From: Mariprofundus erugo
Lineage (GTDB): Bacteria; Pseudomonadota; Zetaproteobacteria; Mariprofundales; Mariprofundaceae
NCBI RefSeq assembly: GCF_005818865.1
Contig: NZ_VBRY01000006.1
Location: forward strand, 1-64,000
Length of the DNA: 64,000 bases
Direction: 5' to 3'
A program made the translations under genes and the position numbers. The notes under the pieces are model-generated. The model had not been told where the DNA came from and ran no database searches. It saw only the letters and a list, made by a program, of their open reading frames with translations. Each line of letters opens with the position of its first letter. Positions within the stretch are counted from its first letter, which is position 1. Shown in pieces: positions 40,895 through 51,412 of this stretch.

Positions 40895-41716
40895 TTATGG
40901 CATATCCTGTCGCGGACGCAGAAACACCGGGTGGCGCGGCACTCCTTTGGCAGTCAGGCCATAGTATTTGAATGTAATGCGTTGCCCTTGTGGCGGCGGG
41001 GCGGTACGCAACTGTTGATGCAGACCGCTGCCAATGCTGATCTCCACACCGTTATCCAGCCGGCATAACAGCGAGCCTGTTTGTCCTGCCGGCAAGGCCT
41101 TTCCCGGTTTGTAATCGATCACGGTACATTCCTGATCAAAATAGGGTTTTACCTTCAGTGCACCGTTGCTGCGTCCGGTTTGGTAGGGGGCGAGCGGGTT
41201 TCTGACCACCACGCCCTCAGCGCCACGGGCGACAAGCTGCTGCATAAACCGTTGCAGGTGGCGGTTGTCTTTGCAAGGCAGCTGCCGGATAATCTTCAGA
41301 TAGGGGGAGGGGTGAGCGGTCAGGTGGTTCGTCAGTCGTTGCAGGCGTTCAGGCAGGCCTCCAGCTTGATCGGGTACCTCAAATACATGCAGTGCCAGTT
41401 GTTTCCAGCCATCATGCGGGTGCTGCCTGAGCACGATAGAAAGAATCTGCTCAAAATCGCCCCGTTTACTCCACAACTCGCCATCCACAGCAAACGGGGG
41501 AAAGTCTTTGGTGAACCATGCCGGTGCATGATATCGGTGGCCGCCGCGACTGATAAGGTGTTGCCCGTCCCAGCGGGCACGAACCCCGTCCAGTTTTTCA
41601 CTCATCAGCCAGCCGCTGACATCCTGATCCGGCTGCCATGTTTTCAACAACAATATCTCCTCTGCGGCCTGCAGGGAGGAGGGCAACAGCAGCAGAAGTA
41701 AAAGCCATGAGCGCAT
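40895..41716 (-). CDS. Periplasmic ATP-dependent DNA ligase (LigE type)
   Basis: A 273-residue protein with a signal peptide (WLLLLLLLPSSLQA, cut near AEE). Ligase motifs: I EKLDGVRARW (nucleophilic Lys), III FAVDGELWSKRG, IV EGVVVRNPL and V LKVKPYFDQECTV. An OB domain completes it. There is no DNA-binding N-terminal domain, as in the minimal LigE of Neisseria and Haemophilus. Such enzymes act in the periplasm and have been linked to DNA uptake or biofilm DNA. It lies 15 bp downstream of the RNase H gene on the same strand. Confidence 0.88.
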   Translation of the reverse strand: MRSWLLLLLLLPSSLQAAEEILLLKTWQPDQDVSGWLMSEKLDGVRARWDGQHLISRGGHRYHAPAWFTKDFPPFAVDGELWSKRGDFEQILSIVLRQHPHDGWKQLALHVFEVPDQAGGLPERLQRLTNHLTAHPSPYLKIIRQLPCKDNRHLQRFMQQLVARGAEGVVVRNPLAPYQTGRSNGALKVKPYFDQECTVIDYKPGKALPAGQTGSLLCRLDNGVEISIGSGLHQQLRTAPPPQGQRITFKYYGLTAKGVPRHPVFLRPRQDMP

Positions 41717-41731
41717 ATTTTCAAGCGCAGG

Positions 41732-42511
41732 TTATCCCGCCCGCATGGCGAGCAGGGCGCTGACATCGAGGGTTTCGCTATAGCGTTTGAACTCAGCCGT
41801 TTTCGTTTCAATAGTCAGGATCGACATGCGATCGGCCAGCTCATTGCCCTCGACACCGACGTGGCCGTTGACATGCAGCACCTGCACCTTCTCCTTAAGC
41901 TGTTGATGCAGCGCAAACATCTCCTTGATCAGCTCAAGGTTTTTGATTTCACCGCCGGCTTTTTTCCATCCCTTTTTCTGCCAGCCGATGGCCCACTGGG
42001 TAATGCACTGGATGGCATATTTGGAGTCACAGAAGATGGCCACAGAGCGTCCTTGTTCGAGCTCCTTTCTGGCCATCAGCAGCGCCTGATGCAGGGCATT
42101 CAGCTCAGCCGTATTATTGGTGCCTTTGGGGTTGAACAGGCCGTACCAGAGTTCGGCAACGATGCCATCCCGATAGACGGCAACACCGGAGCCGGCCTTG
42201 CCCGGATTGGGTTCGCAGCCGCCATCGGTGAATATTTTTGTATCGATTCGCATCGCGGCGATCTCAGCCGCATCATAGGTTTTCACCGTTTGTGCGGTGG
42301 TTCGTTTTCTGGCCGGTGTGGTGGTGGCCGGATCGCTAGCGCGACCGGTTCCTGCCGGTTTGCCGTGAAAGGCTGCTTCCGCCTCCGCCCGGGTTGGAAA
42401 TGATTTGTAGCGGGCACCGGTGAATTGATCGACCTGTTTTTTACAGGTCGCCCAGTCGGTGAAAATGCCGGTTTCCCGGCCATGCCATACAACGTAAAAC
42501 TTCTGCGCCAC
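41732..42511 (-). CDS. rnhA: RNase H type 1 with N-terminal viroplasmin (RNase H-binding) domain
   Basis: About 259 residues. GTG at 42511 follows GGGGCTGG; a TTG further upstream is less likely. Residues 1-45 (QKFYVVWHGRETGIFTDWAT, then FTGARYKSFPTRAEAEAAF) form the caulimovirus viroplasmin/RNase H1 hybrid-binding domain. Catalytic part: KIFTDGGCEPNPGKAGSGVA (Asp), NNTAELNALHQALL (Glu), IFCDSKYAI (Asp) and VNGHVGVEGNELADRM (His, Asp). It cleaves RNA in RNA-DNA hybrids. Fusion with viroplasmin is the eukaryote-like RNase H1 layout also found in some bacteria. Confidence 0.88.
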   Translation of the reverse strand: MAQKFYVVWHGRETGIFTDWATCKKQVDQFTGARYKSFPTRAEAEAAFHGKPAGTGRASDPATTTPARKRTTAQTVKTYDAAEIAAMRIDTKIFTDGGCEPNPGKAGSGVAVYRDGIVAELWYGLFNPKGTNNTAELNALHQALLMARKELEQGRSVAIFCDSKYAIQCITQWAIGWQKKGWKKAGGEIKNLELIKEMFALHQQLKEKVQVLHVNGHVGVEGNELADRMSILTIETKTAEFKRYSETLDVSALLAMRAG

Positions 42512-42665
42512 GTCCAGCCCCTTGTCTTGATAGTGCCGCAAGCATAGCGGCAAGTCGCAGGCTTTCGAGGCTTGTGATGATCATACGGGGCCAACATGAG
42601 GACATGATCCGGTGCGGTTCTTCTGCATGCTTCCCAACGGGATGATCAGCGCAAACAATGCGGCC

Positions 42666-43727
42666 ATGAAAAAGAGACCGTTCACAGGACGCGGCACGCT
42701 GGCCAATCCGGTCGGTCGTTTTGCCGGTGAGCAGCGTGAAACATTTGATGATGGCTGGTGGCAGGAGGAGGAGCCGGCGCCGCTCACGCGGTTGCTGATC
42801 GATTCTGCCCGTACGATCATCAATTATAATGATTCCCCAGATCTGCCGTTTGACCGTTCAATCAACCCGTATCGCGGTTGCGAACACGGTTGTCCCTACT
42901 GTTTTGCCCGCCCGACTCACAGCTATCTTGATCTGTCACCGGGGCTCGATTTTGAGTCGGTGATTCTGCACAAGCCGGGTGGCCCGGAGCTGTTACGCCG
43001 GGAACTTTCACGGCCGAATTATCGGGTAGCCCCTGTGGCACTGGGTATCAACACCGATGGCTGGCAACCGCTGGAAAAACGGTTGCAGTTGACCCGCCGC
43101 CTGCTGGCGGTGCTGGCTGAATTCAATCATCCGGTCTCGATTGTCACCAAGTCGGCATTGATTGTGCGGGATCTCGATTTGCTGGCGCCGATGGCTGCAA
43201 AGGGGCTGGTATCGGTTGCTATTTCACTCTCCACCCTCGAAGGTGAGCTGGCCAGGCGTATGGAGCCGCGTGCTGCCACGCCTGCCCGCCGTTTGCAGAC
43301 GATGCAGAAGCTTGCCGGAGCGGGGGTACCGGTGGGGGTGCTGGTGGCACCGGTGATTCCGCATCTCAACGATCATGAAGTGGAAAAGGTGTTACAGGCA
43401 GCATGCGAGCATGGTGCAAGCTGGGGTGCACATGTGCTGCTGCGGCTGCCGCATGAGCTGAAAGAGCTGTTTCCGGCCTGGCTTGAGGAGAATTATCCGG
43501 CACGCGCGGCTGCAGTTTTGCGGCAGTTGCGCGAGATGCGCGGGGGCGAACTGTATGAATCGGCTTTCGGCACACGCATGGGAGGGCAGGGCATCATGGC
43601 TCAGCTGCTGGCAAGGCGTGTGCGTGCGGCATGCACACGGCTGGGGATGGATGATGGTGAGCAGTGGCGGCTGCGCAGCGATCTTTTTCGTGTGCCGGGG
43701 CGGGGGGAGCAGCAACAGCTGTTTTGA
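42666..43727 (+). CDS. Radical SAM protein, PA0069/SplB-like
   Basis: About 353 residues (ATG 42666; another start at 42612). The cluster motif CEHGCPYCFARPTHSYLD supplies CxxxCxxC for the 4Fe-4S cluster. NPYRGCEHGCPYC, LGINTDGWQPLEKRLQLTRR and ISLSTLEGELARRMEPRAAT place it with the PA0069 (SPL-like) radical SAM group. The substrate is unknown. It faces away from the RNase H gene with about 155 bp between. The C-terminus is Gln-rich (GRGEQQQLF). Confidence 0.85.
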   Translation: MKKRPFTGRGTLANPVGRFAGEQRETFDDGWWQEEEPAPLTRLLIDSARTIINYNDSPDLPFDRSINPYRGCEHGCPYCFARPTHSYLDLSPGLDFESVILHKPGGPELLRRELSRPNYRVAPVALGINTDGWQPLEKRLQLTRRLLAVLAEFNHPVSIVTKSALIVRDLDLLAPMAAKGLVSVAISLSTLEGELARRMEPRAATPARRLQTMQKLAGAGVPVGVLVAPVIPHLNDHEVEKVLQAACEHGASWGAHVLLRLPHELKELFPAWLEENYPARAAAVLRQLREMRGGELYESAFGTRMGGQGIMAQLLARRVRAACTRLGMDDGEQWRLRSDLFRVPGRGEQQQLF

Positions 43728-43898
43728 TCGCTGCGATCAGGGCCCCGGTCTTGCTTGTATATGCGAAACAGGTTACAACATCTGTGAATCTGGCCAGGCG
43801 GGGTGTGTGGTCGATTCAGTGTGACGGATTGATATCCGCCGGTTTCAATTGCGAAATTTTTTCCGGTCTGCGGGGAGGCAGGGAGCGAGGAGAGGGCC

Positions 43899-46800
43899 GT
43901 GACTGATAGCGCTGTATTGAATGAGGGTGATTTTAGTTTTGATCTGAATGAGTTTTTTCAGAATAGCCCGGATATGATTCTCATCATAGGGCTGGAAGGA
44001 TATATCCTGTATGCCAATGCGGCGGCAGAAAGGTGCTACGGGTATCATCTGGCGGAGCTGACCTCAATGCATGTCAGGGATTTGGCAGCACCGGATTTGC
44101 GTTCTCATGTGTCAGAAAAACTCAGGGACGCGATTGCAATCCCGACGTTTTTTGAATGGAGACATCGTCGAAAGGATGGCAGTGAACTGCCGGTTGAGAT
44201 CTTTGCCCAGCCGATCTTTTTTCGTGGTGAAAAAGCCCGTCTCGCCAGTATTCGGGATATCAGTGAACGTTCGCAGGCCCATGCCGCATTGCGGAAAAGT
44301 GAGGCCCGATTTCGAGCCTATATGGAGCAGGCTGCAGAGGCGGTGTTTGCCCATGATTTTCAGGGGCGGTTTCTTGATGTGAACAGGGAGGCTTGCGAAA
44401 GCCTCGGTTACAGTCACGACGAGCTGCTGTCCATGTCGGTGATGGATATTGATGAGAATTTTGATCTTGCCCGTGCCCGTACGTTTTGGGGAGGGATCGA
44501 TCCGGGTCAGACCGTTACCGTGCAGGGAAAGCACAGGCGCAAAGATGGCTCCAGCTTTCCTGTTGAGATCAAGGTCGGCTGTTTTGACTTTGATGGTGAA
44601 CGCCGCTATCTCGTATTCGTCCGTGATATCAGCGAGCGGGAGCTTGCACATGCGGCTTTGACGGAGAGTGAAAATATCTTTCGCTCTATTTTCGAGCAGG
44701 CAGCGGTCGGGGTGGCGCAGGTTCACAGCAGAAGCGGGCGTTTTGTTCGCATCAATCAGAAATATTGCGATATCGTCGGGTATTCCCGTGCCGAGATGGA
44801 GAAGCTCGACTTTCAAACCATCACGCATCCGGATGATTTGACCGAAGATATGGAGAACATGGCCAGGCTGATAGCCGGTGAAGTGCGCCAGTTTCATATG
44901 CAGAAGCGTTACTACCGCAAGGATGGCAGACTTACATGGGTCAACCTGAGTGTGTCGGCACTATGGAAAGAGGGGGATGCAGCTGATTTTCATCTTGCCA
45001 TCGTTGAGGATATTACCGCCAGTAAACAGTTGCAGACGGTCTTGCAGCTGAGTGAAGAAAAATATCGCACATTGTTTGAAAATATGCTCAATGGTTTTGC
45101 TTATCATGAGCTTGTCACCGATAGCAGTGGCAAGCCGGTTAACTTCCGCTTTCTGGAAGTAAATCAGGCATTTGAACGATTGACCGGGCTGAAACGCGAA
45201 GCGGTCGAAGGTCGCCTGGCGACCGAGGTGATTCCGGGAATCGCAGATGATCCGGCTGACTGGATCGGTCGTTATGGCAGGGTGGTGCTGAGTGGGGAAG
45301 GTGAGCGTTTTGAAAGTTATTCGGAGCCATTGGGGCGCTGGTATACGGTGTTTTGCTTTCGCACATCACCGGGGCATTTTGCTACCACGTTTGATGATCT
45401 CACCGAGCGTAAGCAGAGCGAACTGCGATTGCAGGAGAGCCGCCAGTTACTGGCCGAGACAGAGCAGGTTGGCCATCTGGGGGGATGGTCGTTTGATATT
45501 GATAGCGCCGCATGGGTGTGGACCGACGAGGTATATCGCATTTATGATGTAGGGCCTGATTTTGTGCCGACACCGGATCGCGTGTTCTCATTCTGTACTG
45601 CTGCATCACGACAACAGGCGAAAGAGGCCTTTCAGGCCCTGGTGAAACAGGGCACTCCTTTGGATATTGAGCTGGAGCTGGTGACTGCAGCGGGAAAGCA
45701 TCGCTATGTGCGCAGTATTGGCCGGCTGGATCGGGAGCACCATCGGGCCTATGGTTTTATTCAGGATATTACCGAACTGAAAGAGCTGGAGTCACAGTTC
45801 CGGCAGGCTCAGAAAATGGAGGCGATCGGTACGCTGGTCGGTGGTATTGCTCATGATTTTAATAATATGCTGGCCGCCATCATGGGTAACCTTTACCTGG
45901 CCAGGGGACATGCCCGGGGCAATCAGACACTGACCGGTGAGCTGGGAGTGATTCAGATGATGTGCGAGCGTGCAGCTGACATGATCCGGCAGTTACTGAC
46001 CTTTGCCAGGCGGGACTCGATCGCCATGCAGAAAATTGCGCTCAGCTCGTTTCTGAAGGAGGCAATGAAACTGACGGCTGCGAGTGTGCCGGAGGACATG
46101 ACCCTTTCATTCAATTTCCCAAGGCACGAGCTGTGGGTGGATGCTGATATTACCCAGTTGCAGCAGGTGTTGATGAATCTGGTCAATAATGCCCGTGATG
46201 CATTGAAGGATCGGCAGGGGGGAGAAATTCACTGTTCGCTGAAGAGCTGCAGGGTGGATGCCGCCTTCAGAAGCAGGCACCCGCAATGTGAGGGTGACCG
46301 GTTTGCCAGGTTGTCCGTTCAGGACAATGGATGCGGCATTCCGACCAGTATTCGTGAAAATATTTTCGATCCGTTTTTTACGACCAAGGAGGTGGGCAAA
46401 GGGACCGGCCTGGGACTGGCGATGGTGTATGGTGCGATACAGGGCCACCACGGCGTTGTTGAGGTGGAAAGTGATCCGCACAGAGGAACCAGATTTGATG
46501 TCTATTTGCCATTGTCTGATCAGCAGTCGGAAGAGCAGGGGGAGGGGGCGGATGCTGTGGTGAGCGGCCAGGGCGAACTGATTCTTGTCGCAGATGACAG
46601 CCAGCCATTACTCGATATGTATAAGCAATTGCTCGAGTCTCTGGGGTATCGGGTGCTGCTGGCCCGTCATGGCGATGAGGCTGTTGCGCTTTACAGGCAA
46701 TACCGGGACGACATTGCATTGGTTATGCTGGATCTGGTGATGCCGTTGACGGGGGGCGTCGAGGCTGCCCGACGAATAAGGCAAATGAGCCTGAATACGC

Positions 46801-46937
46801 CGATAATATTCGCTACCGGATATGATTCTGAAGAGGGGTTGCGACAGTCGACCTCGTTTGACCATAGCCAGTTGCTGGCCAAGCCGGTTTCGGTTGAGCT
46901 GCTGTCGAGGGCGATTCAATCCATGTTAAACAGATAA
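43899..46937 (+). CDS. Multi-PAS hybrid histidine kinase with terminal receiver
   Basis: A 1012-residue soluble kinase. GTG at 43899 follows GCGAGGAGAG. Four or five PAS/PAC units occupy residues 15-620 (for example [59 protein letters not shown] and [16 protein letters not shown]). His[22 protein letters not shown]. ATPase: [30 protein letters not shown]. Receiver: [35 protein letters not shown]. No membrane segment, no output domain. Each PAS may sense a ligand, redox or light; no heme or flavin motif is evident. Confidence 0.9.
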   Translation: MTDSAVLNEGDFSFDLNEFFQNSPDMILIIGLEGYILYANAAAERCYGYHLAELTSMHVRDLAAPDLRSHVSEKLRDAIAIPTFFEWRHRRKDGSELPVEIFAQPIFFRGEKARLASIRDISERSQAHAALRKSEARFRAYMEQAAEAVFAHDFQGRFLDVNREACESLGYSHDELLSMSVMDIDENFDLARARTFWGGIDPGQTVTVQGKHRRKDGSSFPVEIKVGCFDFDGERRYLVFVRDISERELAHAALTESENIFRSIFEQAAVGVAQVHSRSGRFVRINQKYCDIVGYSRAEMEKLDFQTITHPDDLTEDMENMARLIAGEVRQFHMQKRYYRKDGRLTWVNLSVSALWKEGDAADFHLAIVEDITASKQLQTVLQLSEEKYRTLFENMLNGFAYHELVTDSSGKPVNFRFLEVNQAFERLTGLKREAVEGRLATEVIPGIADDPADWIGRYGRVVLSGEGERFESYSEPLGRWYTVFCFRTSPGHFATTFDDLTERKQSELRLQESRQLLAETEQVGHLGGWSFDIDSAAWVWTDEVYRIYDVGPDFVPTPDRVFSFCTAASRQQAKEAFQALVKQGTPLDIELELVTAAGKHRYVRSIGRLDREHHRAYGFIQDITELKELESQFRQAQKMEAIGTLVGGIAHDFNNMLAAIMGNLYLARGHARGNQTLTGELGVIQMMCERAADMIRQLLTFARRDSIAMQKIALSSFLKEAMKLTAASVPEDMTLSFNFPRHELWVDADITQLQQVLMNLVNNARDALKDRQGGEIHCSLKSCRVDAAFRSRHPQCEGDRFARLSVQDNGCGIPTSIRENIFDPFFTTKEVGKGTGLGLAMVYGAIQGHHGVVEVESDPHRGTRFDVYLPLSDQQSEEQGEGADAVVSGQGELILVADDSQPLLDMYKQLLESLGYRVLLARHGDEAVALYRQYRDDIALVMLDLVMPLTGGVEAARRIRQMSLNTPIIFATGYDSEEGLRQSTSFDHSQLLAKPVSVELLSRAIQSMLNR

Positions 46938-47065
46938 TTCCGCAAGCATTTCTGTGGGCAGAGCGGGGCATGCCGCTTTGTCAGTCATGCCTCATATCCG
47001 CTATTGCGAACGGGTGCTGTTCGGCTCATGCTTCATGGGGTGCCATGATCGACGTTGATCTCTGA

Positions 47066-49786
47066 ATGCTTCACGTCAAACGGGCAAGGGTGGGTGCATT
47101 GAAACTAAAAACCAGATTTATTGCTCTGATGGTTTTGATTCTGCTTGGTTTTTCTCTGGCAGCCTGGCTCTATTCCGAGCATTTGATGTCGCGCATGAAT
47201 GAAGAGTGGGCGCAGCAGCTGGCCGAGCGGCAGGTTAAATTCGACAAACACCGTACGCTTTCCCCGATTATTCGCGAGGTGGGTCTGGCGCTGAAAATGG
47301 CCAGTGAACCGGCCCTGATTCAGATGGCACTGCATGAAGATCAGCCGGATGTGGTCAAAGCGGGCATTGCACTGCTTGAGCAATATCGCATTGATTTTCA
47401 CGATCACAGTTATTTTGCCGCATTTTCCAAAAGTGGGCATTACTACACCAACGATGCGAGCAACCAGTATCATGGCAGGGAGTTGCGCTATACCCTCTCA
47501 AAGGAAAAAGAGAGTGACACATGGTTTTTTGCCACGCTGGCCGGGCACAAGGATTATGATATCAATGTCAATGAGGATACCGAGCTTGGTGTGACCAAGG
47601 TGTGGATCAATGTGCTGATCAGGCAGGGGTCGAAGGTATTGGGCGTGATCGGTACCGGTATCGATATTTCCGAGTTTTTGAATGAGGCGGTGGATACGGT
47701 GCACCCGGGTATTCAAAACCTGCTGGTGACGCGTGATATGGCCATTCAGATCCATCCCGACAGGGAACTGATTAACTATGCCAGTGCGTTCAGGGCATCA
47801 GAAAAAAATATCAGGCTGGATGCCTTGTTCAGAAATCCGGCTGATATTAAAAATATTCAGCAGGCGATGGATCAGCTGGAAAAGAACAGCAATACGATCA
47901 GGATGTTACGGGTTGATTTCAGAGGGGAGAAAGAGCTGCTTGGCATAGCCTATCTGCCTGAAATTCAATGGTTTGATCTGACGCTGATGAATACAAGAAA
48001 GCTTTCACTGTTCCATGATATCAATTATCTGCCGTTATTATTGGTCGCCTTTTTTCTGGTTGCCGTACTGTCGGTATGGGGAGGATTGAGCCACTGGATT
48101 CTGGGGCCGCTAACACGCCTGCAGGATGCGATGGAAAAGATTGAACAGGGTAACCTGGGAACCAGTCCGCCACTGGTGGGTACGGGCGAGATTTATCACC
48201 TTTCGACCCGTTTCAGAAGTATGTTCGAGTATGTGCGCGAAACCAACAGGGCACTTGAAGATACGGTCAAAGAGCGGACCACGCTGTTGCAGAGCGTGCT
48301 CGATAATGCGCCGCTGGCGATCTGGATGGTCGATTGCAACGGCCGTATTCAGTTCGTCAACCGTACCTTCTGCAACGAGACAGGGATCGGGGAGAAAATG
48401 TTTCTGCAGGCGGCCCATTACTCCGAGGTGTTGCCCCTGGCGCAGTCGGCAAGTTATCGTCAAACAGATCGCGAATGTCTGGCTGATGGCGATGGGGTGC
48501 ATGTATCAAGCGAATGGTTGACGTTCGTCGATGGTGAGGAACATCTGCTGGAGATCATCAAGGCCAGAGTGGTGGATCAGCATGGCATGGTGCTGGGGAT
48601 GATCTGTCTGGGCGCCGATATCACCGAGCAGAAGCGGCTTGAAGAGCAGCTGTTGCAGTCCCAGAAAATGGAGGCGATCGGTACACTGGTGGGTGGCATT
48701 GCCCATGATTTCAACAACACGCTGGCTGCAATCAAGGGCAATATCTATCTGGCCCGGCATCAGATGAATGACCGGCTGGTAGTGGATGCCAAGCTAAACT
48801 TTATTGAAGAGCTGGCCGATCGGGCGGCCGAGATGGTGAAGCAGCTGCTGACATTTGCCCGCAAGGATATGGTCAGTACACGTCCGTTTTCGCTGACCTC
48901 GTTTATGAATGAGGAGTTCAAACTCTCCAGAAGTATTATTCCGGAAAATATCGACTACAGCATGCGGCTGAGCAATCAGGAGCTGATTATTCACGGTGAT
49001 GCAACCCAGCTGCAGCAGGCATTGATCAACCTGCTCAACAATGCACGGGATGCTGTTGCTCATGTGCATCAGGCAAGGATTACCTGTGCGCTTGAGCTGT
49101 TCAGTGTCGATGCGGATTTTCTCGCCAGGCATCCGGAGATCAGGGGTGAGCAGCTGGCGCATCTGAGTGTTGAAGATAATGGTGCGGGTATCTCACCGGA
49201 TGCGATCGGTCACATTTTTGAACCGTTCTTTACCACCAAGGGGGTCGGTGAAGGAACCGGGCTCGGGTTGTCGATGGTCTATGGTTCCATTCAGACTCAT
49301 GGCGGCGTGATCGAAGTGGAGAGTAGCCCCGGACAGGGGACTGTGTTCCATATTTATCTGCCGCTGACGGAGGTGGGTGAATTGCCGGTGGAGCTGGAGG
49401 AGGAGGAGGCCCTGGAGGGCAGTGGTGAGACCATCCTCCTTGTGGATGATGAGGTGGCAGTACTGAATACGACAGGGGAGGTGCTGCGGGGGCTTGGCTA
49501 TCATGTGCTGCTCGCCTCCAATGGTGAAGAAGGGTTGCAAACCTACCGGGATCATGCCGCTGACATTGATGTGATTATCAGTGATGCGGTGATGCCGAAA
49601 ATGGGCGGTGTTGAGTTTGCCGGCCATGTTCGCCGCCTCAATCCGGATATACCGGTGATTATTATCACCGGTTACGACCGTGACTGGGCGCTGAAGACCC
49701 GGCGTGTCGAAGTGGAAACGCTGTTGAAGCCTTTCTCGATTGTGGAGCTGAGCAGGGTTTTGCACAAGGTGATCCATCCTGCATAG
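47066..49786 (+). CDS. Cache-HAMP-PAS hybrid histidine kinase with terminal receiver
   Basis: A 906-residue membrane kinase. Helix 1 at about 18-35 (RFIALMVLILLGFSLAAWLY), a periplasmic Cache domain to about 300 (YFAAFSKSGHYYTNDAS, VINVLIRQGSKVLGVIGTGI-type segments), and helix 2 near LLLVAFFLVAVLSVWGGL. HAMP (ILGPLTRLQDAMEKIEQGNL) and PAS (VLDNAPLAIWMVDCNGRIQF) follow. HisKA is [20 protein letters not shown], the ATPase has NLLNNARDAV and GTGLGLSMVYGSI, and the receiver ILLVDDEVAVLNTTGEVLRG and VIISDAVMPKMGG. It lies 128 bp behind the multi-PAS kinase. Cache domains usually bind small molecules. Confidence 0.9.
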   Translation: MLHVKRARVGALKLKTRFIALMVLILLGFSLAAWLYSEHLMSRMNEEWAQQLAERQVKFDKHRTLSPIIREVGLALKMASEPALIQMALHEDQPDVVKAGIALLEQYRIDFHDHSYFAAFSKSGHYYTNDASNQYHGRELRYTLSKEKESDTWFFATLAGHKDYDINVNEDTELGVTKVWINVLIRQGSKVLGVIGTGIDISEFLNEAVDTVHPGIQNLLVTRDMAIQIHPDRELINYASAFRASEKNIRLDALFRNPADIKNIQQAMDQLEKNSNTIRMLRVDFRGEKELLGIAYLPEIQWFDLTLMNTRKLSLFHDINYLPLLLVAFFLVAVLSVWGGLSHWILGPLTRLQDAMEKIEQGNLGTSPPLVGTGEIYHLSTRFRSMFEYVRETNRALEDTVKERTTLLQSVLDNAPLAIWMVDCNGRIQFVNRTFCNETGIGEKMFLQAAHYSEVLPLAQSASYRQTDRECLADGDGVHVSSEWLTFVDGEEHLLEIIKARVVDQHGMVLGMICLGADITEQKRLEEQLLQSQKMEAIGTLVGGIAHDFNNTLAAIKGNIYLARHQMNDRLVVDAKLNFIEELADRAAEMVKQLLTFARKDMVSTRPFSLTSFMNEEFKLSRSIIPENIDYSMRLSNQELIIHGDATQLQQALINLLNNARDAVAHVHQARITCALELFSVDADFLARHPEIRGEQLAHLSVEDNGAGISPDAIGHIFEPFFTTKGVGEGTGLGLSMVYGSIQTHGGVIEVESSPGQGTVFHIYLPLTEVGELPVELEEEEALEGSGETILLVDDEVAVLNTTGEVLRGLGYHVLLASNGEEGLQTYRDHAADIDVIISDAVMPKMGGVEFAGHVRRLNPDIPVIIITGYDRDWALKTRRVEVETLLKPFSIVELSRVLHKVIHPA

Positions 49787-49856
49787 CCATGCGCAGGCAA
49801 CGTTTCGGTTATTTGACAATGATGGCGTAGCTGCCTGACGTCGTTTGATGCGGACC

Positions 49857-50270
49857 ATGTTGTATATCACCGGCAGTGTCTCGATTCCTGTCGACGAGAT
49901 CGAAATTCACGCCATTCGGGCTCAGGGCGCCGGAGGGCAGCATGTGAACAAGGTTGCCAGCGCCATTCATCTGCGCTTTGATATTGGCGCTTCATCATTG
50001 CCGGATGTCTGTAAGCAGCGGCTGTTGGCGTGGCAGGACCAGCGCATCAGCAGTGAAGGGATTCTGATGATCAAGGCGCAGCAGTTTCGCAGCCAGCAGA
50101 TGAACCGGAGTGATGCGCTGGTGCGTCTGCAGACGCTGATCAGGGCCGCGATGGCGATAGTCAGAACACGCCGTCCGACGTGTAAAACACAGGCCTCGGT
50201 AGCGCGCCGGCTGGCGCGAAAAAAACGACGCTCCGAAACCAAATCCCTGCGGAAAAAGGTGAGGGATTGA
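49857..50270 (+). CDS. arfB: Alternative ribosome-rescue factor ArfB (YaeJ)
   Basis: A 137-residue protein (ATG 49857; 49848 also possible). The GGQ motif, RAQGAGGQHVNKVASAIHLR, catalyses peptidyl-tRNA hydrolysis on stalled ribosomes. The basic tail (QASVARRLARKKRRSETKSL, ends RKKVRD) inserts into the empty mRNA channel. It is too short for a release factor and lacks the stop-codon-reading domain, which fits ArfB. It stands alone. Confidence 0.9.
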   Translation: MLYITGSVSIPVDEIEIHAIRAQGAGGQHVNKVASAIHLRFDIGASSLPDVCKQRLLAWQDQRISSEGILMIKAQQFRSQQMNRSDALVRLQTLIRAAMAIVRTRRPTCKTQASVARRLARKKRRSETKSLRKKVRD

Positions 50271-50340
50271 CCACAGGGGCGGTCACGGATGGCCTGCCAG
50301 ACCAGCGGGTGAATAACCGACTTAAGCAAGTGCTGATCTG

Positions 50341-50418
50341 TCGGCGCTTGCGAGCGAGCCATGGACGGATCCACAATCCGGCAGCATAGCCGGATTGGAC
50401 GGCTTTGCCGCCGCCAGG
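50341..50418 (-). repeat. Dispersed intergenic repeat, copy 2
   Basis: Reverse complement of the 34082-34160 copy, about four differences. The hairpin core AATCCGGC-AGCATA-GCCGGATT is kept. It lies downstream of arfB, between converging genes. Confidence 0.75.
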
Positions 50419-50514
50419 AGGGCAATCAATCAGCATCTCCTTAAAGAGCGCGCGCTTTCATCCTGCATTCGGATGTCGGGCCGGAGGCCTTGTATCACGA
50501 CCGCCCGGCAGATG

Positions 50515-51309
50515 TTACCTGCCGGGGTTGAATGTATGGCGCAGAAATTTCTGCATTGCCTGCCAGGAGTCCTCATCCGCTGCTTTATTGTAGGCCAGAG
50601 GCATACCGAAGCGGGCAGCAAACGAATCGGCATCAGGGTTGGTAAAGCTGTGCTTTGCACCCGGATAACGTTTCAGTGCGTAGTCTGCCCCGGCGGCTTT
50701 CATCTCCTGCTCGAATGCATCGACCTGTGCCGGCGGAACAAAAGGGTCATCTGCTCCGGTAAAGACCATGATGCGAGCCTTGATCTCACCCGGTTTTGCC
50801 GGCGCGGTCGTGCCCAGTGAGCCGTGAAAGGTGACCACTGCAGCCACATCAGCACCGGCGCGAGCCATGTTCAGGGCAATGCCACCGCCCATGCAGTAAC
50901 CGATGACAGCAATTTTTTTCGCATCCACGCCAGGCTGCTCCAGCAGCACATTGAGGCCGGCCTGAAAGCGCTGATGTGTGACGCCGATATCGCTGGTTGC
51001 CGCCATCATCAACGCTTTTGCATCATCCGGGTGATCTGCCACGTTGCCGCTGCCGTACATATCGAGCGCGAAAGCTGTGTAGCCAAGCGCGGCCAGCATT
51101 TCTGCTCTCTTGCGTGCATAACTGTTATGCCCCCACCACTCGTGGACGATCAGTATGCCGGGGTGCTCCTGTGTCAGGGTATCATCGAAAGCCAGATAAC
51201 CGGTAAAATCATTACCATCGACCTGATAGACGATCTCCCTTGTCTGGATCTCGGCATGGGCCGTCAGCGTGAACATCGATAGTAAAAGGATTGAGAATAG
51301 TTTGAACAT
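50515..51309 (-). CDS. Exported dienelactone hydrolase-family protein
   Basis: About 264 residues. ATG 51309 is chosen because it opens a signal peptide, MFKLFSILLLSMFTLTAHA. Alpha/beta-hydrolase with the dienelactone hydrolase pattern: HPGILIVHEWWGHNSYARKR, IAVIGYCMGGGIALNMARA (nucleophilic Cys), TGADDPFVPPAQ (Asp) and YPGAKHSFTNPDADSF (His). The catalytic triad is complete. It acts in the periplasm on an unknown ester or lactone. It diverges from nadC. Confidence 0.85.
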   Translation of the reverse strand: MFKLFSILLLSMFTLTAHAEIQTREIVYQVDGNDFTGYLAFDDTLTQEHPGILIVHEWWGHNSYARKRAEMLAALGYTAFALDMYGSGNVADHPDDAKALMMAATSDIGVTHQRFQAGLNVLLEQPGVDAKKIAVIGYCMGGGIALNMARAGADVAAVVTFHGSLGTTAPAKPGEIKARIMVFTGADDPFVPPAQVDAFEQEMKAAGADYALKRYPGAKHSFTNPDADSFAARFGMPLAYNKAADEDSWQAMQKFLRHTFNPGR

Positions 51310-51412
51310 GGCTACCCCGCGAGATCGGATGCCAGCCATGTGAGTCGATGGCATGGCAGGGGCGAATGTGCCTGCTCTTATCAACTGAAGTCAATATAGC
51401 TAGAGTTTCGGC

